Positions 8,981 to 18,505 of a stretch of DNA of 64,000 bases are shown here, piece after piece. The notes below the pieces were generated by a model, which worked only from the letters and a program-made list of their open reading frames with translations, was not told the origin of the DNA and made no database searches. Where the stretch lies: contig NZ_AP023262.1 of NCBI RefSeq assembly GCF_016756615.1, positions 5,953,501 to 6,017,500 of the forward strand, given 5' to 3'. Position numbers and translations under genes: made by a program. The DNA comes from Mesorhizobium sp. L-8-3 (GTDB taxonomy: Bacteria > Pseudomonadota > Alphaproteobacteria > Rhizobiales > Rhizobiaceae). The stretch's first letter is position 1, and each line of letters begins with the position of its first letter.

Positions 8981-9598
8981 TCAGGAGCGGCCGCCCGCTC
9001 CCCTGCCCCAGCGCGACCGCGGCGGCTGCGAATTGGGGTTCGGTGGATGACCGCCGCGGCGCAGCGCCAGCACGAAACCGATGAAGCCTATGCCCATGAG
9101 GGCAAAGCCGAGAGGTTGCGCACGTTCGTCGTAGCTTGCGGCGCCGGCGCGCAGAATGAGATCGACCGACTTCATTTCGATGCCCTCGGCATCTCCGGGG
9201 CCGACCGTGAAGACATAGGGCCCGTCGCTCGCGTCGGAAATGACACCGCCGTCGTCGCGGTAGACCCGCTCGCCGCTCTGCGGACTGTCGGCGCGCGGAG
9301 CCGCATCGACGAAGTTAAGGGTTTCGGCGAGCACGGTCCTGCCACCTGTCGCCGCCGTGATGGTCAGCACGGTGCGCTCGTTGGTCAGGCGTGGCGCTCC
9401 GATCGACGTCATGTCGACCAGCACCCGGACCGGCACGTCTGCCGCCGAGAGCTTCGTCTCGATCGGATGGAAACCGGAACCGCGCTCGTACACGCGCCAC
9501 GAGCCGATCTCCTTTCCGGAGAAATTCTGGATGACGAAGGGGTATCCGATGCCAAGGACGGCACCAGCCAGGAGCATCAGGAGAAAGAAGAAGCGCAT
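8981..9598 (-). CDS. Uncharacterised protein with N- and C-terminal membrane helices
   Basis: 205 residues from the ATG at 9598; an upstream in-frame extension runs into holC and was rejected. A hydrophobic N-terminal helix (RFFFLLMLLAGAVLGIGYPF) and a C-terminal helix (LGFALMGIGFIGFVLALRR) bracket about 150 polar residues, which would be periplasmic. The tail is Pro/Arg-rich. No family is recognised. It follows holC by 16 bases and is probably the last gene of a pepA-holC unit. Confidence 0.7.
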   Translation of the reverse strand: MRFFFLLMLLAGAVLGIGYPFVIQNFSGKEIGSWRVYERGSGFHPIETKLSAADVPVRVLVDMTSIGAPRLTNERTVLTITAATGGRTVLAETLNFVDAAPRADSPQSGERVYRDDGGVISDASDGPYVFTVGPGDAEGIEMKSVDLILRAGAASYDERAQPLGFALMGIGFIGFVLALRRGGHPPNPNSQPPRSRWGRGAGGRS

Positions 9599-9614
9599 CG
9601 GGAACTCATCTTCA

Positions 9615-10064
9615 TCAAGCCTTCCGCTCCCAGCGGCGGTCCGGCGTCTGCTGCCAGTAGGTAACGGCATGACCCGCAGCCTTCATGGCCTTCCACTGCT
9701 CGCGTGCGCCTTCGAGCTGCATGGCGTCGTGGCCGTCAAACATGAAGACGGCGCGGGCGTAGGATGTCAGGTCGGGCGGCGATGCACCGTCGACCAGGAA
9801 GCGTATCTCCGCATTGTTGCCGTTGGCCATGCCGGTGGTGAGCAGGATCGGCTGGTCGGCCTGATGCGGCTCGCGGTCTGTGGCATGCGCAAGGAAGGAC
9901 TCGTCGCGGTAGGTCCAAAGAAGCGTGTCGAGCGCGTCGCGCCGCTCCTCGGTCCCGGTCTGGACCACAACCTTCCAGCCGCGCTGGACGCTGCGTTCCA
10001 GCAATCCCGGCAACGCTTCCTCCAATCTGGACTCCGTCAGATGATAAAACAGGACTTCCGCCAT
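9615..10064 (-). CDS. holC: DNA polymerase III chi subunit
   Basis: 149 residues, the usual length. HolC hallmarks are the start AEVLFYHLTES, ALPGLLERSVQRGWKVVVQT, then LDTLLWTYRDESFLAHA and the middle block PILLTTGMANGNNAEIRFLVDGA. HolC links the clamp loader to single-strand binding protein at the fork. The gene follows pepA by 35 bases on the same strand, the common pepA-holC order in Gram-negative bacteria. Confidence 0.93.
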   Translation of the reverse strand: MAEVLFYHLTESRLEEALPGLLERSVQRGWKVVVQTGTEERRDALDTLLWTYRDESFLAHATDREPHQADQPILLTTGMANGNNAEIRFLVDGASPPDLTSYARAVFMFDGHDAMQLEGAREQWKAMKAAGHAVTYWQQTPDRRWERKA

Positions 10065-10099
10065 AGCCCTCTGAACCCGCCTCTATCGCCGTCCAAGGA

Positions 10100-11590
10100 T
10101 CATCCCTCGTAGTAATCCCGGACCAGCCGGTCCAGCAGCCGGACTCCGAAGCCGGACGCCCAGGACTGGTTGATCTCGTTTGCCGGCGAGCCCATGGCCG
10201 TGCCGGCTATGTCGAGATGCGCCCAGGGCGTGTCCTTGACGAAACGCTGCAGGAATTGCGCCGCGATGATCGCGCCGCCGAAGCGGCCACCGATGTTCTT
10301 CATGTCGGCGTTCTTGGAATCGATCAGCTTGTCGTAATCGGGACCGAGCGGCATCCGCCACACGCGCTCCTGCGTCGACTGGCCGACCATGAACAGCCGC
10401 GCCGCCAGCTCGTCATTGTTGGAGAACAGCCCCGCATGATGGTTTCCGAGCGCCACCATGATCGCGCCGGTGAGCGTCGCCAGATCGATCATGAATTTCG
10501 GCTGGAAGCGGTCGTTGCAGTACCACAAGACATCGCAGAGCACGAGCCGCCCCTCGGCATCCGTGTTCAGCACCTCGACGGTCTGTCCGGACATCGAGGT
10601 GACGATGTCGCCCGGGCGCTGGGCATTGCCGTCGACATTGTTCTCGACGCAGCCGATGATGCCCACGGCATTCACCTTGGCCTTGCGGGCGGCAAGGGCA
10701 TGCATGATCCCGGTGACGACCGCCGCGCCGCCCATGTCGCCTTTCATGTCCTCCATGCCTGCCGCGGGTTTCATCGAATTGCCGCCGGTGTCGAAGGTCA
10801 CGCCCTTGCCGACAAACGCGATCGGCTTGTCCTTGGCCTTGCCCCCGTTCCACTCCATCACGACGAGCCGGGGCGGCCGTGCGGAGCCCTGCGCCACGCC
10901 CATGAGCGCGCCCATGCCGAGCTTCCTGATCTCCTTTTCCGTGAGCACCTCGACCTTGACGCCGAGCTTCTCCAATTCCTTGGCGCGCGTGGCGAACTCG
11001 ACCGGTCCCAGGGCGTTGGCCGGTTCGTTGACCAGGTCGCGTGCGAGCAGCACCCCGCCTGTCGCAGCCTCGGCCGCGGCAAAGGCCTTCCGGGCGCCGG
11101 CAGGATCGGCGCAATGGATGGTGATCTTCACCTGACGCGGCGGCGTCTTCTCGCCATTCTCGTCCTTGCGTGTCTTGTACTTGTCGAAGACATAGGCCCG
11201 CAGCAGCATGCCGGCCGCCGCATTGGCGGCATCGCCGGCACCGACCTTGGTTTCCGGGACGTCGAGAATCACGGCGACCTCCGTCGGCTTGCGCAATGCC
11301 CCGAGAATCGAACCGCCGATCCGGAGCCACCCATATTCGGTCAGGGCCGAGACCTTGCCGACGCCAACGACGACGACGCGCTCATAGGGCGTGCCCGTCG
11401 GGGTGAGCACGTCCGTGCTCGTTCCCATCTTGCCGGTGAAATCCGCAACCGTCAGGGCGCGATCGAGCACCTTGGCGGGATCGCAAGCCTTTGCGGTCTC
11501 GCTCATTCCCGCCTCCTCCGCCGACAACAGGACGACGACGCCCTTTTTCGGGGTCGCGAGTTTGGCGAAGCTGATCGTCGGCGATGTCAT
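10100..11590 (-). CDS. pepA: Leucyl aminopeptidase (M17)
   Basis: 496 residues from the ATG at 11590. The C-terminal catalytic domain contains the M17 signature [10 protein letters not shown] (N342-L351), with metal ligands in [20 protein letters not shown] and NTDAEGR. The N-terminal half is the more variable DNA-binding or regulatory domain. The enzyme is a cytosolic hexamer with two metal ions that removes N-terminal residues from peptides; in E. coli it also acts as the XerA/CarP accessory DNA-binding protein. It is divergent from the PAP2 gene across a 164-base gap. Confidence 0.95.
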   Translation of the reverse strand: MTSPTISFAKLATPKKGVVVLLSAEEAGMSETAKACDPAKVLDRALTVADFTGKMGTSTDVLTPTGTPYERVVVVGVGKVSALTEYGWLRIGGSILGALRKPTEVAVILDVPETKVGAGDAANAAAGMLLRAYVFDKYKTRKDENGEKTPPRQVKITIHCADPAGARKAFAAAEAATGGVLLARDLVNEPANALGPVEFATRAKELEKLGVKVEVLTEKEIRKLGMGALMGVAQGSARPPRLVVMEWNGGKAKDKPIAFVGKGVTFDTGGNSMKPAAGMEDMKGDMGGAAVVTGIMHALAARKAKVNAVGIIGCVENNVDGNAQRPGDIVTSMSGQTVEVLNTDAEGRLVLCDVLWYCNDRFQPKFMIDLATLTGAIMVALGNHHAGLFSNNDELAARLFMVGQSTQERVWRMPLGPDYDKLIDSKNADMKNIGGRFGGAIIAAQFLQRFVKDTPWAHLDIAGTAMGSPANEINQSWASGFGVRLLDRLVRDYYEG

Positions 11591-11754
11591 CGGGAATCCT
11601 GGCTGAGAATGGGCGCGTGGAAAACGACCTTTGGCGGTTTTGCTCGCTTTGGCAAGGCCGCCGGCCGCATGAAAGGCACACCGGCGCGGCTTTTGGCCTT
11701 CACCGTCATTTGGCGGTTGACGAGGCATTGCGCTAGTGGAATGAGCCGCGTCCT

Positions 11755-12540
11755 ATGAGACAGCGCACCCACGGCAAGGTCAGGATGAAACCGGCGAGCG
11801 ATCTGCCGGATCTGTCCCCTTTTTCGGAAGTCACGACAGCCTTGCTTCTGACCGTAGCGCTGCTGGCGGCGCTCCTCGCATTCCATTTCTTTCCTGGCGT
11901 CGACCGCGCCGCCGCCGCCCTGTTCTTCGATGAGACCGCCTGCGGCTCGGCGAAAGGCGCCGGCTCCGTCTGCGGTTTCTTCCCAGCAGGCGAAATGGCT
12001 CCAATGAGGGCGCTGCGGCAATTCCTTCAACATCTTCCCGCGGCCTGCGCAGCGGGATTGGCCGCGGCCGCCCTGACGCGACTGCGCATGGGCGAGGAAT
12101 TCTGGGGACCGTGGGCGCTGCGGGTCGGCGCAGTGTTCTGGACCTACGTGCTGTCTGTCGGCTTGATCGTCAACGGCATCTTCAAGGAACTCTGGGGGCG
12201 CCCGCGGCCGGTCCAGACCGACATCTTCGGCGGGCCGCTCCCCTTCGTGCCCGCGGGCGAGATCTCGGCCTATTGCCAGTCCAACTGCTCGTTCATCTCC
12301 GGCGAGGCGGCAGCCTCTGCCTGGCTGATCTGCCTGGTGGCGCTGCTGCCGCGTCAATATGCCGGTCTCAGACCCTTCGCCTTCGCCGTGGCCGCTTTCG
12401 TTGCCGTGCTGACGTCGGGGCTGCGGATGTCGTTCGGCGGCCACTATCTTTCCGACGTGGTTCTCGCGAGCCTCGCCACGCTGGTCGTCTTCTCTCTGCT
12501 GGCCGTCGCGGCTGTCCGGTTCCCACGCACGCAATCGTGA
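11755..12540 (+). CDS. PAP2-family membrane phosphatase with an altered second motif
   Basis: 261 residues with about five or six membrane helices. Motif 1 is K144-ELWGRP-R151-P152 (KX6RP). Motif 3 is R224-MSFGG-H230-YLS-D234, with the nucleophilic histidine. Motif 2, usually PSGH, reads ISGEA (residues 181-185), so the histidine is replaced by E184. The place upstream of the LPS export operon suggests a substrate such as lipid A or undecaprenyl pyrophosphate, but this is inference. The start at 11755 gives a polar N-terminus; an in-frame ATG at residue 11 is an alternative. Confidence 0.85.
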   Translation: MRQRTHGKVRMKPASDLPDLSPFSEVTTALLLTVALLAALLAFHFFPGVDRAAAALFFDETACGSAKGAGSVCGFFPAGEMAPMRALRQFLQHLPAACAAGLAAAALTRLRMGEEFWGPWALRVGAVFWTYVLSVGLIVNGIFKELWGRPRPVQTDIFGGPLPFVPAGEISAYCQSNCSFISGEAAASAWLICLVALLPRQYAGLRPFAFAVAAFVAVLTSGLRMSFGGHYLSDVVLASLATLVVFSLLAVAAVRFPRTQS

Positions 12541-12749
12541 GCTTCCAGGCGCGAAGGCGATCTGTTAAGGCTTTGTTTACCTAGCCTATTGGCGCTTTGT
12601 TAGCCAATGTCGCTCAACTATCGCGCCGGCTCGGAGAACACGGTGCCCGATCGCAAGGATTTGGCGCAACCTATTGAAACACGCAGGCGGATCGTTCCAG
12701 CTTGCCAACGGTGCGCCGGGCGGCGCAGGCACATGGAATAGCCCTGCGG

Positions 12750-13952
12750 ATGAAGATCCTCGAACGCTACATCCTACGCCGGACGTTCGTGGTTGCGCTC
12801 GCAGCCCTGTTCTGGACGCTGGCCGTGGTGTGGACGGTCCAGGCCCTGTCGCGAATCAACCTCGTCACCGACAGCGGGCAATCCGCCTTGGCCTTCTTCC
12901 ATCTGGCGACGCTGGTGCTGCCTTCGATCATCCCGGTCGTGCTGCCCTTCGCCGTGGCGATCGGCATCAGCCAGACGCTGACGATGATGAACAGCGATTC
13001 GGAACTGGCCGTGATCAGCGCGGCCGGCAGTTCGAGGATGACCACCATCCGGCCGGCCCTGGTCCTTGCCCTCGGGGCCTGCCTGACCTCCTTCTTCGTG
13101 CAGAATGTCATCGACCCCGGCGCGCGGCTCGGCGTACGCACGCTGCTCGCCCAGGCAAGCGCCGACCTTCTTTCGACCGTCATCACCGAAGGCACGTTCC
13201 GCAAGGTCAGCGACGGCCTCTATGTGCAGGTCGGCGAACGCCTGCCCGACGGACGGCTCGGCGGCATCTTCGTCGCCGACTCCCGGCAAAAGGATGTCGA
13301 TCTCGCCTATTATGCCAAGGAAGGCGCACTGACGAACCGCAATGGTCGCGCAATGTTGGTGATGAATGACGGAGTCGTTCATCGCAAGACGCCGGCAGGA
13401 GAAGTTTCGGTGATCCGCTTCACCTCCTACGTGTTCGACCTGTCGGTGTTCACTTCGGCCAGCCAGCACCTGGTCATCTACGCGAAGGACCGGTCGCTCG
13501 CCTATCTGGCCGATCCCGACCCGAACGATCCGTTCTTCAAGGCTAATCCGCAGGAGTTCAACTCGATCTTCCACCAGCGGCTGACCGAATGGCTCTATCC
13601 TCTTGTTTTCGCGCTGATCGCGCTGGCGGTGGCCGGCGACGCCCGCTCGCATCGCGAGGCACGCGTCCACCCGATGATCACGGCGCTCACCATTGCGCTG
13701 ATCGTCCGCTGGATCAGCTTCTTCGCTGCCGGTAAAGCGGAGACCGACGCCAACTATGTGCCGCTGCTCTACGTCATTCCGCTCGTCGCGGCGGGACTTT
13801 CCGTGTGGTGCCTGGCCACCAACAGGCCGATGGAACTCCCTGTCAACTGGACCGATCGCGCGGCCACCCTTTTGCGCCAGGTCGGAGAACGCCTGACCGT
13901 CCTCAGACTGCGGCTGTTCGGCGCCTCGTCTCCCGGCGGAGGCTCGGCCTGA
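12750..13952 (+). CDS. lptF: LPS export ABC transporter permease LptF
   Basis: 400 residues from the ATG where the LptF hallmark begins (MKILERYILRRTF). Three N-terminal membrane helices, a periplasmic beta-jellyroll part (about residues 110-260) and three C-terminal helices follow, as in the YjgP/YjgQ family. With LptG and the ATPase LptB (not in this window) it extracts LPS from the inner membrane. The next gene, lptG, starts after a single base, so the two are co-translated. A 209-base gap upstream should hold the operon promoter; only AT-rich stretches were seen there. Confidence 0.94.
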   Translation: MKILERYILRRTFVVALAALFWTLAVVWTVQALSRINLVTDSGQSALAFFHLATLVLPSIIPVVLPFAVAIGISQTLTMMNSDSELAVISAAGSSRMTTIRPALVLALGACLTSFFVQNVIDPGARLGVRTLLAQASADLLSTVITEGTFRKVSDGLYVQVGERLPDGRLGGIFVADSRQKDVDLAYYAKEGALTNRNGRAMLVMNDGVVHRKTPAGEVSVIRFTSYVFDLSVFTSASQHLVIYAKDRSLAYLADPDPNDPFFKANPQEFNSIFHQRLTEWLYPLVFALIALAVAGDARSHREARVHPMITALTIALIVRWISFFAAGKAETDANYVPLLYVIPLVAAGLSVWCLATNRPMELPVNWTDRAATLLRQVGERLTVLRLRLFGASSPGGGSA

Positions 13953-13953
13953 C

Positions 13954-15036
13954 ATGGGTTGGACGCTGAGCCGCTACTTCTTCCTCCGCTACGTCGTCAT
14001 CACGTCGTGGTTCTTTATCGGCATTTCGGCGCTGGTATTCATCATCGACTTCACCGAACTGTCGTCCCGCACCTCGGATATTCCCGGCTTCTCGGCCGGC
14101 CTGGCGCTTTCCGTGTCGGCGATGCGCGTTCCCATGGTGATGCAGCAGACCGTTCCGTTCATCGCGCTGTTCGCCGCGATGGCGACCCTGGTTTCGCTCA
14201 ACCGCAAATATGAGCTCGTGGTCGCACGATCGGTCGGCGTGTCCGCCTGGCAGTTCCTCCGGCCCGCCTGCTTCGGCGCGCTGCTGCTCGGTCTGCTGAC
14301 GGTCGGCGTAATGAACCCGATCGCCGCCGCCGGCTATTCGCGCGCCGAGGAGATCGAGGCTTCCTACCGCTCCGGCAACGGGGCCGCCGTCGCGGCGTCC
14401 GCTCCATGGATAAGGCAAACGACCAGGGCCGGAGACACGATCATCGGGGCGCGCAGCGTCCTCAACCAGGGCCTGGAACTGGTCGACGCCGTGTTCTTCC
14501 GCATCGACAATGCCGACAATATCGCTGAGCGGCTGGACGCTCGCAGCGCCTATTTGCGCAACGGCCACTGGGAGTTGCACGACGTCTCGCGCATGGTCGA
14601 GGGTTCGCTGCCGCAGAAGATCGAATCACTCGAGGTGGAAACGAATCTGCGCCCTGAATTCGTGCAGGAGCGGCTCGCCAGGCCCGACACGATTCCCTTC
14701 TTCGAACTGCCCGCCAAGATAGAGGTCGCCCGGTCTTTCGGGCTCAAGGCCAATGCCTTCGCCATGCAGTTCCACTCGCTCGTGGCGCTGCCGCTGCTGC
14801 TTGTGGCGATGACGCTTATCGCCGCCACCGTCTCGATGCGCTTCGCGCGTCTGGGACAATCCGCAACGATGATTTTGGGTGGCATCGTTGCCGGCTTTCT
14901 GCTTTATGTTAGCTCGGTTTTGGTGAAAGCGTTCGGCACGGCGGGATTCGTCCCACCGGCAATCGCAGCATGGCTGCCGGTTGTCGTGGCAATGTTCTTC
15001 GGGGTGACGTTTCTGCTGTACAAGGAGGACGGTTAG
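13954..15036 (+). CDS. lptG: LPS export ABC transporter permease LptG
   Basis: 360 residues, with the same architecture as LptF: MGWTLSRYFFLRYVV, three helices, a periplasmic domain, then three helices near the C-terminus (LVALPLLLVAMTLIAATVSMR). It forms the inner-membrane LptF/LptG heterodimer. The end carries the ribosome site (AAGGAGGA, 15022-15029) for the next gene, and its stop codon overlaps the lptD GTG start by one base. Confidence 0.94.
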   Translation: MGWTLSRYFFLRYVVITSWFFIGISALVFIIDFTELSSRTSDIPGFSAGLALSVSAMRVPMVMQQTVPFIALFAAMATLVSLNRKYELVVARSVGVSAWQFLRPACFGALLLGLLTVGVMNPIAAAGYSRAEEIEASYRSGNGAAVAASAPWIRQTTRAGDTIIGARSVLNQGLELVDAVFFRIDNADNIAERLDARSAYLRNGHWELHDVSRMVEGSLPQKIESLEVETNLRPEFVQERLARPDTIPFFELPAKIEVARSFGLKANAFAMQFHSLVALPLLLVAMTLIAATVSMRFARLGQSATMILGGIVAGFLLYVSSVLVKAFGTAGFVPPAIAAWLPVVVAMFFGVTFLLYKEDG

Positions 15037-17450
15037 TGGCGGTCGCGCTAACTGAGGGGTCTAAGCTCGTCCGTCTGAAGCGCCTTCTCGGTGCAACGGC
15101 TCTGGCGTGCCTGTTTGCTTGCGGCGCGCTGCCCCAGGCCCATGCTCAATCTCTGGATCTCGAACGCGACGTCTCGCCGAATGCGCAGATGCTGCTCGAG
15201 GCCGATACGCTGGTCTATGACAACGACAAACGCACGGTGACGGCAGTCGGCGGCGTCCAGATCGACTATGACGGCAACAGGCTCGTTGCCCAGCGCGTCA
15301 CCTATCACCGCGATTCCAATCGCCTCGTGGCGAGCGGGGCCGTCCAGATCATCGAAAAGGACGGCAACAAGATCTATTCCGACGAGATCGATATCACCGA
15401 CGACTTCCGCGACGGTTTCGTCAACGCGCTGCGAGTGGAGACGCCGGACAAGACCTATTTCGCGGCCGAAAGCGCCGACCGCGAGGGCGGCGTGGTCACG
15501 ACCTTCAACAATGGCGTCTACACGGCTTGCGAACCCTGCGAGGAAAAGCCCGACCGGGCGCCGGTCTGGCGCATCAAGGCGCGCAAGATCATCTGGGACG
15601 GCAAGGCCAAGACGGTCCGCTTCGAGCAGTCGCGTTTCGAGATGTTCGGCTTCCCGATCGCCTACCTGCCGGCTTTCGAGGTCGCCGACCCGACGGTGAA
15701 GCGCAAGACCGGCTTCCTGATCCCCGGGGTAACCTACAAGAGCGAACTCGGTATCGGCGCGATCGTGCCCTTCTATGTCGCGCTCTCGCCGACTTACGAT
15801 CTTACCCTGCAGGGTCGGTACTATTCCCGTCAGGGCTTTCTGGGCCAGGCCGAATGGCGCCAGCGCTTCAACAACGGCCAGTACAACCTCAAGATCGCCG
15901 GTATCCGCCAGGGCGATCCTGATGCCTTCGACCTCAATACGGTCGACCGCGGTACGGTAGCCGACCCCACCCGTTTCCGAGGCATGGCCGCGTCGAAGGG
16001 CGACTTCGTCATCAACGAGCGCTGGACGGCCGGCTGGGACATCATGGTCCAGACGGACAAGAATTTTTCCAGGACCTACAGCATCGGGGGCTACACCGCC
16101 CTCGTGAACGCCTCGCAGGTGTATCTCACGGGCCTGGGCGACAGGAACTTCTTCGATCTGCGCGGCTATCGCTTCCAGGTGCAGGAGAGTATTCAGGATC
16201 GTTTCCCCTCGGCACGCAATCCTCAGCAGCCCTGGGTGCTGCCAAGCTTCGACTACTCCTTCACGAATGATGATCCGGTCGCGGGCGGCGAGTTCAATCT
16301 CGACATCAATTCCCGACTGATCTACCGCGACAAGCTCGATGAGGCGTTCCGCTTTGAAACCGTGGACGGTGTCCGCCAGAAGCAAGTCACTGCGGTGCGC
16401 GGCATCGAGGGCACCAGCGGGCGGGTCACGGCGGACGCCGAGTGGAAGCGAAGCTTCGTCAGCGACGGAGGGCTCGTGGTCACCCCGCTGCTCGCCTTCC
16501 AGGCCGATTCGACATTTGTGAACCAGACCGCCGCTTCGGTCGCGGCCATCAACGCCATGGCTGCCAACCCGCAAATCGACGCGACGGCGGATGTGCGTTC
16601 GGCCTATTATCGCTATATGGCGACGGCCGGGCTCGACCTGCGCTGGCCGGTTCTTTTCTCGTCGACTTCCTCGACACACGTGCTGGAGCCTGTCGCTCAG
16701 ATTTTTGCCCGCCCGAACGAGCAATACGAGGAGACGCTGGGTATCCCCAACGAGGATGCCCAGAGCTTCGTCTTCGACGCCACGACTCTGTTCGAGCGCG
16801 ACAAGTTCTCCGGCTATGATCACGTCGAAGGCGGCACCCGTGCCAATGTCGGATTCCGCTATTCGGGCACTTTCGGCGGCGGCTGGACGACCAATGCGAT
16901 CGTCGGTCAGTCCTATCACATCGCCGGCGAGAACTCCTTCGACAGCCCCGATCTCGTGAATGTCGGCGCCTATTCCGGCCTCGAAACGGAACGGTCGGAC
17001 TATGTCGGACTGGTCGGGTTCGCTACTCCCTTCGGCCTGTCGGCTTCGGCGAGCACCCGTCTCGACGAACAGACGCTCGAAGTTCGCCGCGCCGAGCTCA
17101 GGGCCGGTCTGAGCACCAAGAGGGGATCGCTGACGGCAAAATATGCCTTCATCCAGGCCCAGCCGCTCTACGGCTTCCCCACGGACCGCAAGGAGGTCAC
17201 GCTGGCCGCGAGTGCACGGTTGCATGAATATTGGCGCGTCTTCGGATCGGGCACTTACGACTTCGAGGCGAACATGACGACGCGCGATTCGTTCGGTTTC
17301 GCTTACGACGACGAGTGTTTCTCCTATTCGATGACCTTCTCGGAACTCCGGAGCACCGACAGGAGAGAAACCTCTCAGACGGTGGGATTCAACATCTCGT
17401 TCCGCACGATCGGCGACTTCGGATCGAGTTCTCTCGGCTCGATCCAATGA
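15036..17450 (+). CDS. lptD: LPS assembly outer-membrane protein LptD
   Basis: 804 residues from a GTG start with a strong ribosome site six bases upstream. A signal peptide ends near PQAHAQS (about residue 34). An OstA-like N-terminal domain (about residues 45-165; ADTLVYDNDKRTVTAVGGVQ) is followed by the LptD beta-barrel domain. C165 and C168 (CEPC) and C761 near the C-terminus could form the inter-domain disulfide that LptD needs to mature. The protein inserts LPS into the outer leaflet together with LptE, not seen here. The gene lies in one operon with the two permease genes. A weak 8-bp hairpin (17498-17527) lies in the gap before the surA-like gene. Confidence 0.95.
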   Translation: MAVALTEGSKLVRLKRLLGATALACLFACGALPQAHAQSLDLERDVSPNAQMLLEADTLVYDNDKRTVTAVGGVQIDYDGNRLVAQRVTYHRDSNRLVASGAVQIIEKDGNKIYSDEIDITDDFRDGFVNALRVETPDKTYFAAESADREGGVVTTFNNGVYTACEPCEEKPDRAPVWRIKARKIIWDGKAKTVRFEQSRFEMFGFPIAYLPAFEVADPTVKRKTGFLIPGVTYKSELGIGAIVPFYVALSPTYDLTLQGRYYSRQGFLGQAEWRQRFNNGQYNLKIAGIRQGDPDAFDLNTVDRGTVADPTRFRGMAASKGDFVINERWTAGWDIMVQTDKNFSRTYSIGGYTALVNASQVYLTGLGDRNFFDLRGYRFQVQESIQDRFPSARNPQQPWVLPSFDYSFTNDDPVAGGEFNLDINSRLIYRDKLDEAFRFETVDGVRQKQVTAVRGIEGTSGRVTADAEWKRSFVSDGGLVVTPLLAFQADSTFVNQTAASVAAINAMAANPQIDATADVRSAYYRYMATAGLDLRWPVLFSSTSSTHVLEPVAQIFARPNEQYEETLGIPNEDAQSFVFDATTLFERDKFSGYDHVEGGTRANVGFRYSGTFGGGWTTNAIVGQSYHIAGENSFDSPDLVNVGAYSGLETERSDYVGLVGFATPFGLSASASTRLDEQTLEVRRAELRAGLSTKRGSLTAKYAFIQAQPLYGFPTDRKEVTLAASARLHEYWRVFGSGTYDFEANMTTRDSFGFAYDDECFSYSMTFSELRSTDRRETSQTVGFNISFRTIGDFGSSSLGSIQ

Positions 17451-17547
17451 CGCGTCATCGTTTCGCCGCATAGGGCGGCGAGAAATTGCTGCTTTCAGCA
17501 CGCCCGGCCTCGGGCTCATGGGCGTGCCGTAAACGGGGACAACTATC

Positions 17548-18486
17548 ATGACCGCGATCAGAAAGCGCCTCGCCGCATCCGGAATCGCTTTCCTGTTGGC
17601 CATGGCCACGGCTCCTGTTGCCCTGGACGTCGACGTTGCCTATGCCAGCGAGATCAAATATGTCGTGAACAACGTGCCTATCACGTCCTACGACATCCAG
17701 CGGCGGGTAGCCTTCTTCAAGCTGCAGCGTCGGTCCGGCGGCGCCAAGGAGGCGGCCGACGACTTGATCGAGCAGGCGATCCGCACTTCGGAAACCAAGC
17801 GCCTGGGGATCAGGATCACCGACCAGCAGGTCGACGACGCCTATGGCCGCTTCGCAGCCCAGAACAAGATGCAGCCGGCCCAAATGGACCAGATCCTCAA
17901 CCAGACGGGCGTGACCAAGGCGCATTTCAAGGATTTCATCCGCTCGCAGATGGGCTGGAGCCAGGTACTGCAGGCGAAGTATCGGGCATCCGGCACGCTC
18001 AGCGAACAGGATGTGGTGCAACGCATGCTGCAGAAAGGCGGCAACAAGCCCAAAGCCACGGAATACATGCTCCAGCAGGTCGTCTTCGTGGTGCCGGCTG
18101 CGGACCGCAAGGCGTTGCTCGGCAAGCGCAAGCGCGAGGCCGACGCCATGCGCTCACGGTTCTCCGGCTGCGACAAGACCCGCGAATTCGCCAAGGGCCT
18201 GGTCGACGTCACCGTGCGCGACCTGGGCCGCGTGCTTGCACCCGAACTGCCGCCGGCATGGGCCGATGCGATCAAGAGCACGCAAACCGGCGCGGCCACC
18301 CCGGCCCGGGAAACAGAGCGCGGCGTCGAGTTCATCGGCATCTGCAGCGCCAAGGAGGTCTCCGACGACCGCGTCGCGCAGATGGTCTTCCAGAACGAAG
18401 CGACCAAGCAGGGCGGCGAAGCCGAGGACTTCTCGAAAAAATATATGGAAGAACTGCGCAAGAAGGCCAAGATCGTCCAACGCTGA
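17548..18486 (+). CDS. SurA-like periplasmic chaperone
   Basis: 312 residues with a signal peptide ending near AYAS (residue 34). The SurA N-terminal domain follows (EIKYVVNNVPITSYDIQRRV, then LIEQAIRTSETKRLGIRIT). The region after residue 165 (YMLQQVVFVVP) matches the position of a parvulin-type isomerase domain but is strongly diverged, so it may work as a chaperone without isomerase activity. Its place directly after lptD fits a role in folding LptD and other outer-membrane proteins. The operon continues into pdxA after 19 bases. Confidence 0.88.
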   Translation: MTAIRKRLAASGIAFLLAMATAPVALDVDVAYASEIKYVVNNVPITSYDIQRRVAFFKLQRRSGGAKEAADDLIEQAIRTSETKRLGIRITDQQVDDAYGRFAAQNKMQPAQMDQILNQTGVTKAHFKDFIRSQMGWSQVLQAKYRASGTLSEQDVVQRMLQKGGNKPKATEYMLQQVVFVVPAADRKALLGKRKREADAMRSRFSGCDKTREFAKGLVDVTVRDLGRVLAPELPPAWADAIKSTQTGAATPARETERGVEFIGICSAKEVSDDRVAQMVFQNEATKQGGEAEDFSKKYMEELRKKAKIVQR

Positions 18487-18505
18487 TCAATGACGCGCAG
18501 CCCAA

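Noticed and set aside
15048-17609. 853-codon open frame on the minus strand opposite lptD
   Set aside because: It is the antisense shadow of a clear LptD gene; GC-rich codon usage keeps the opposite frame open and the translation has no domain.
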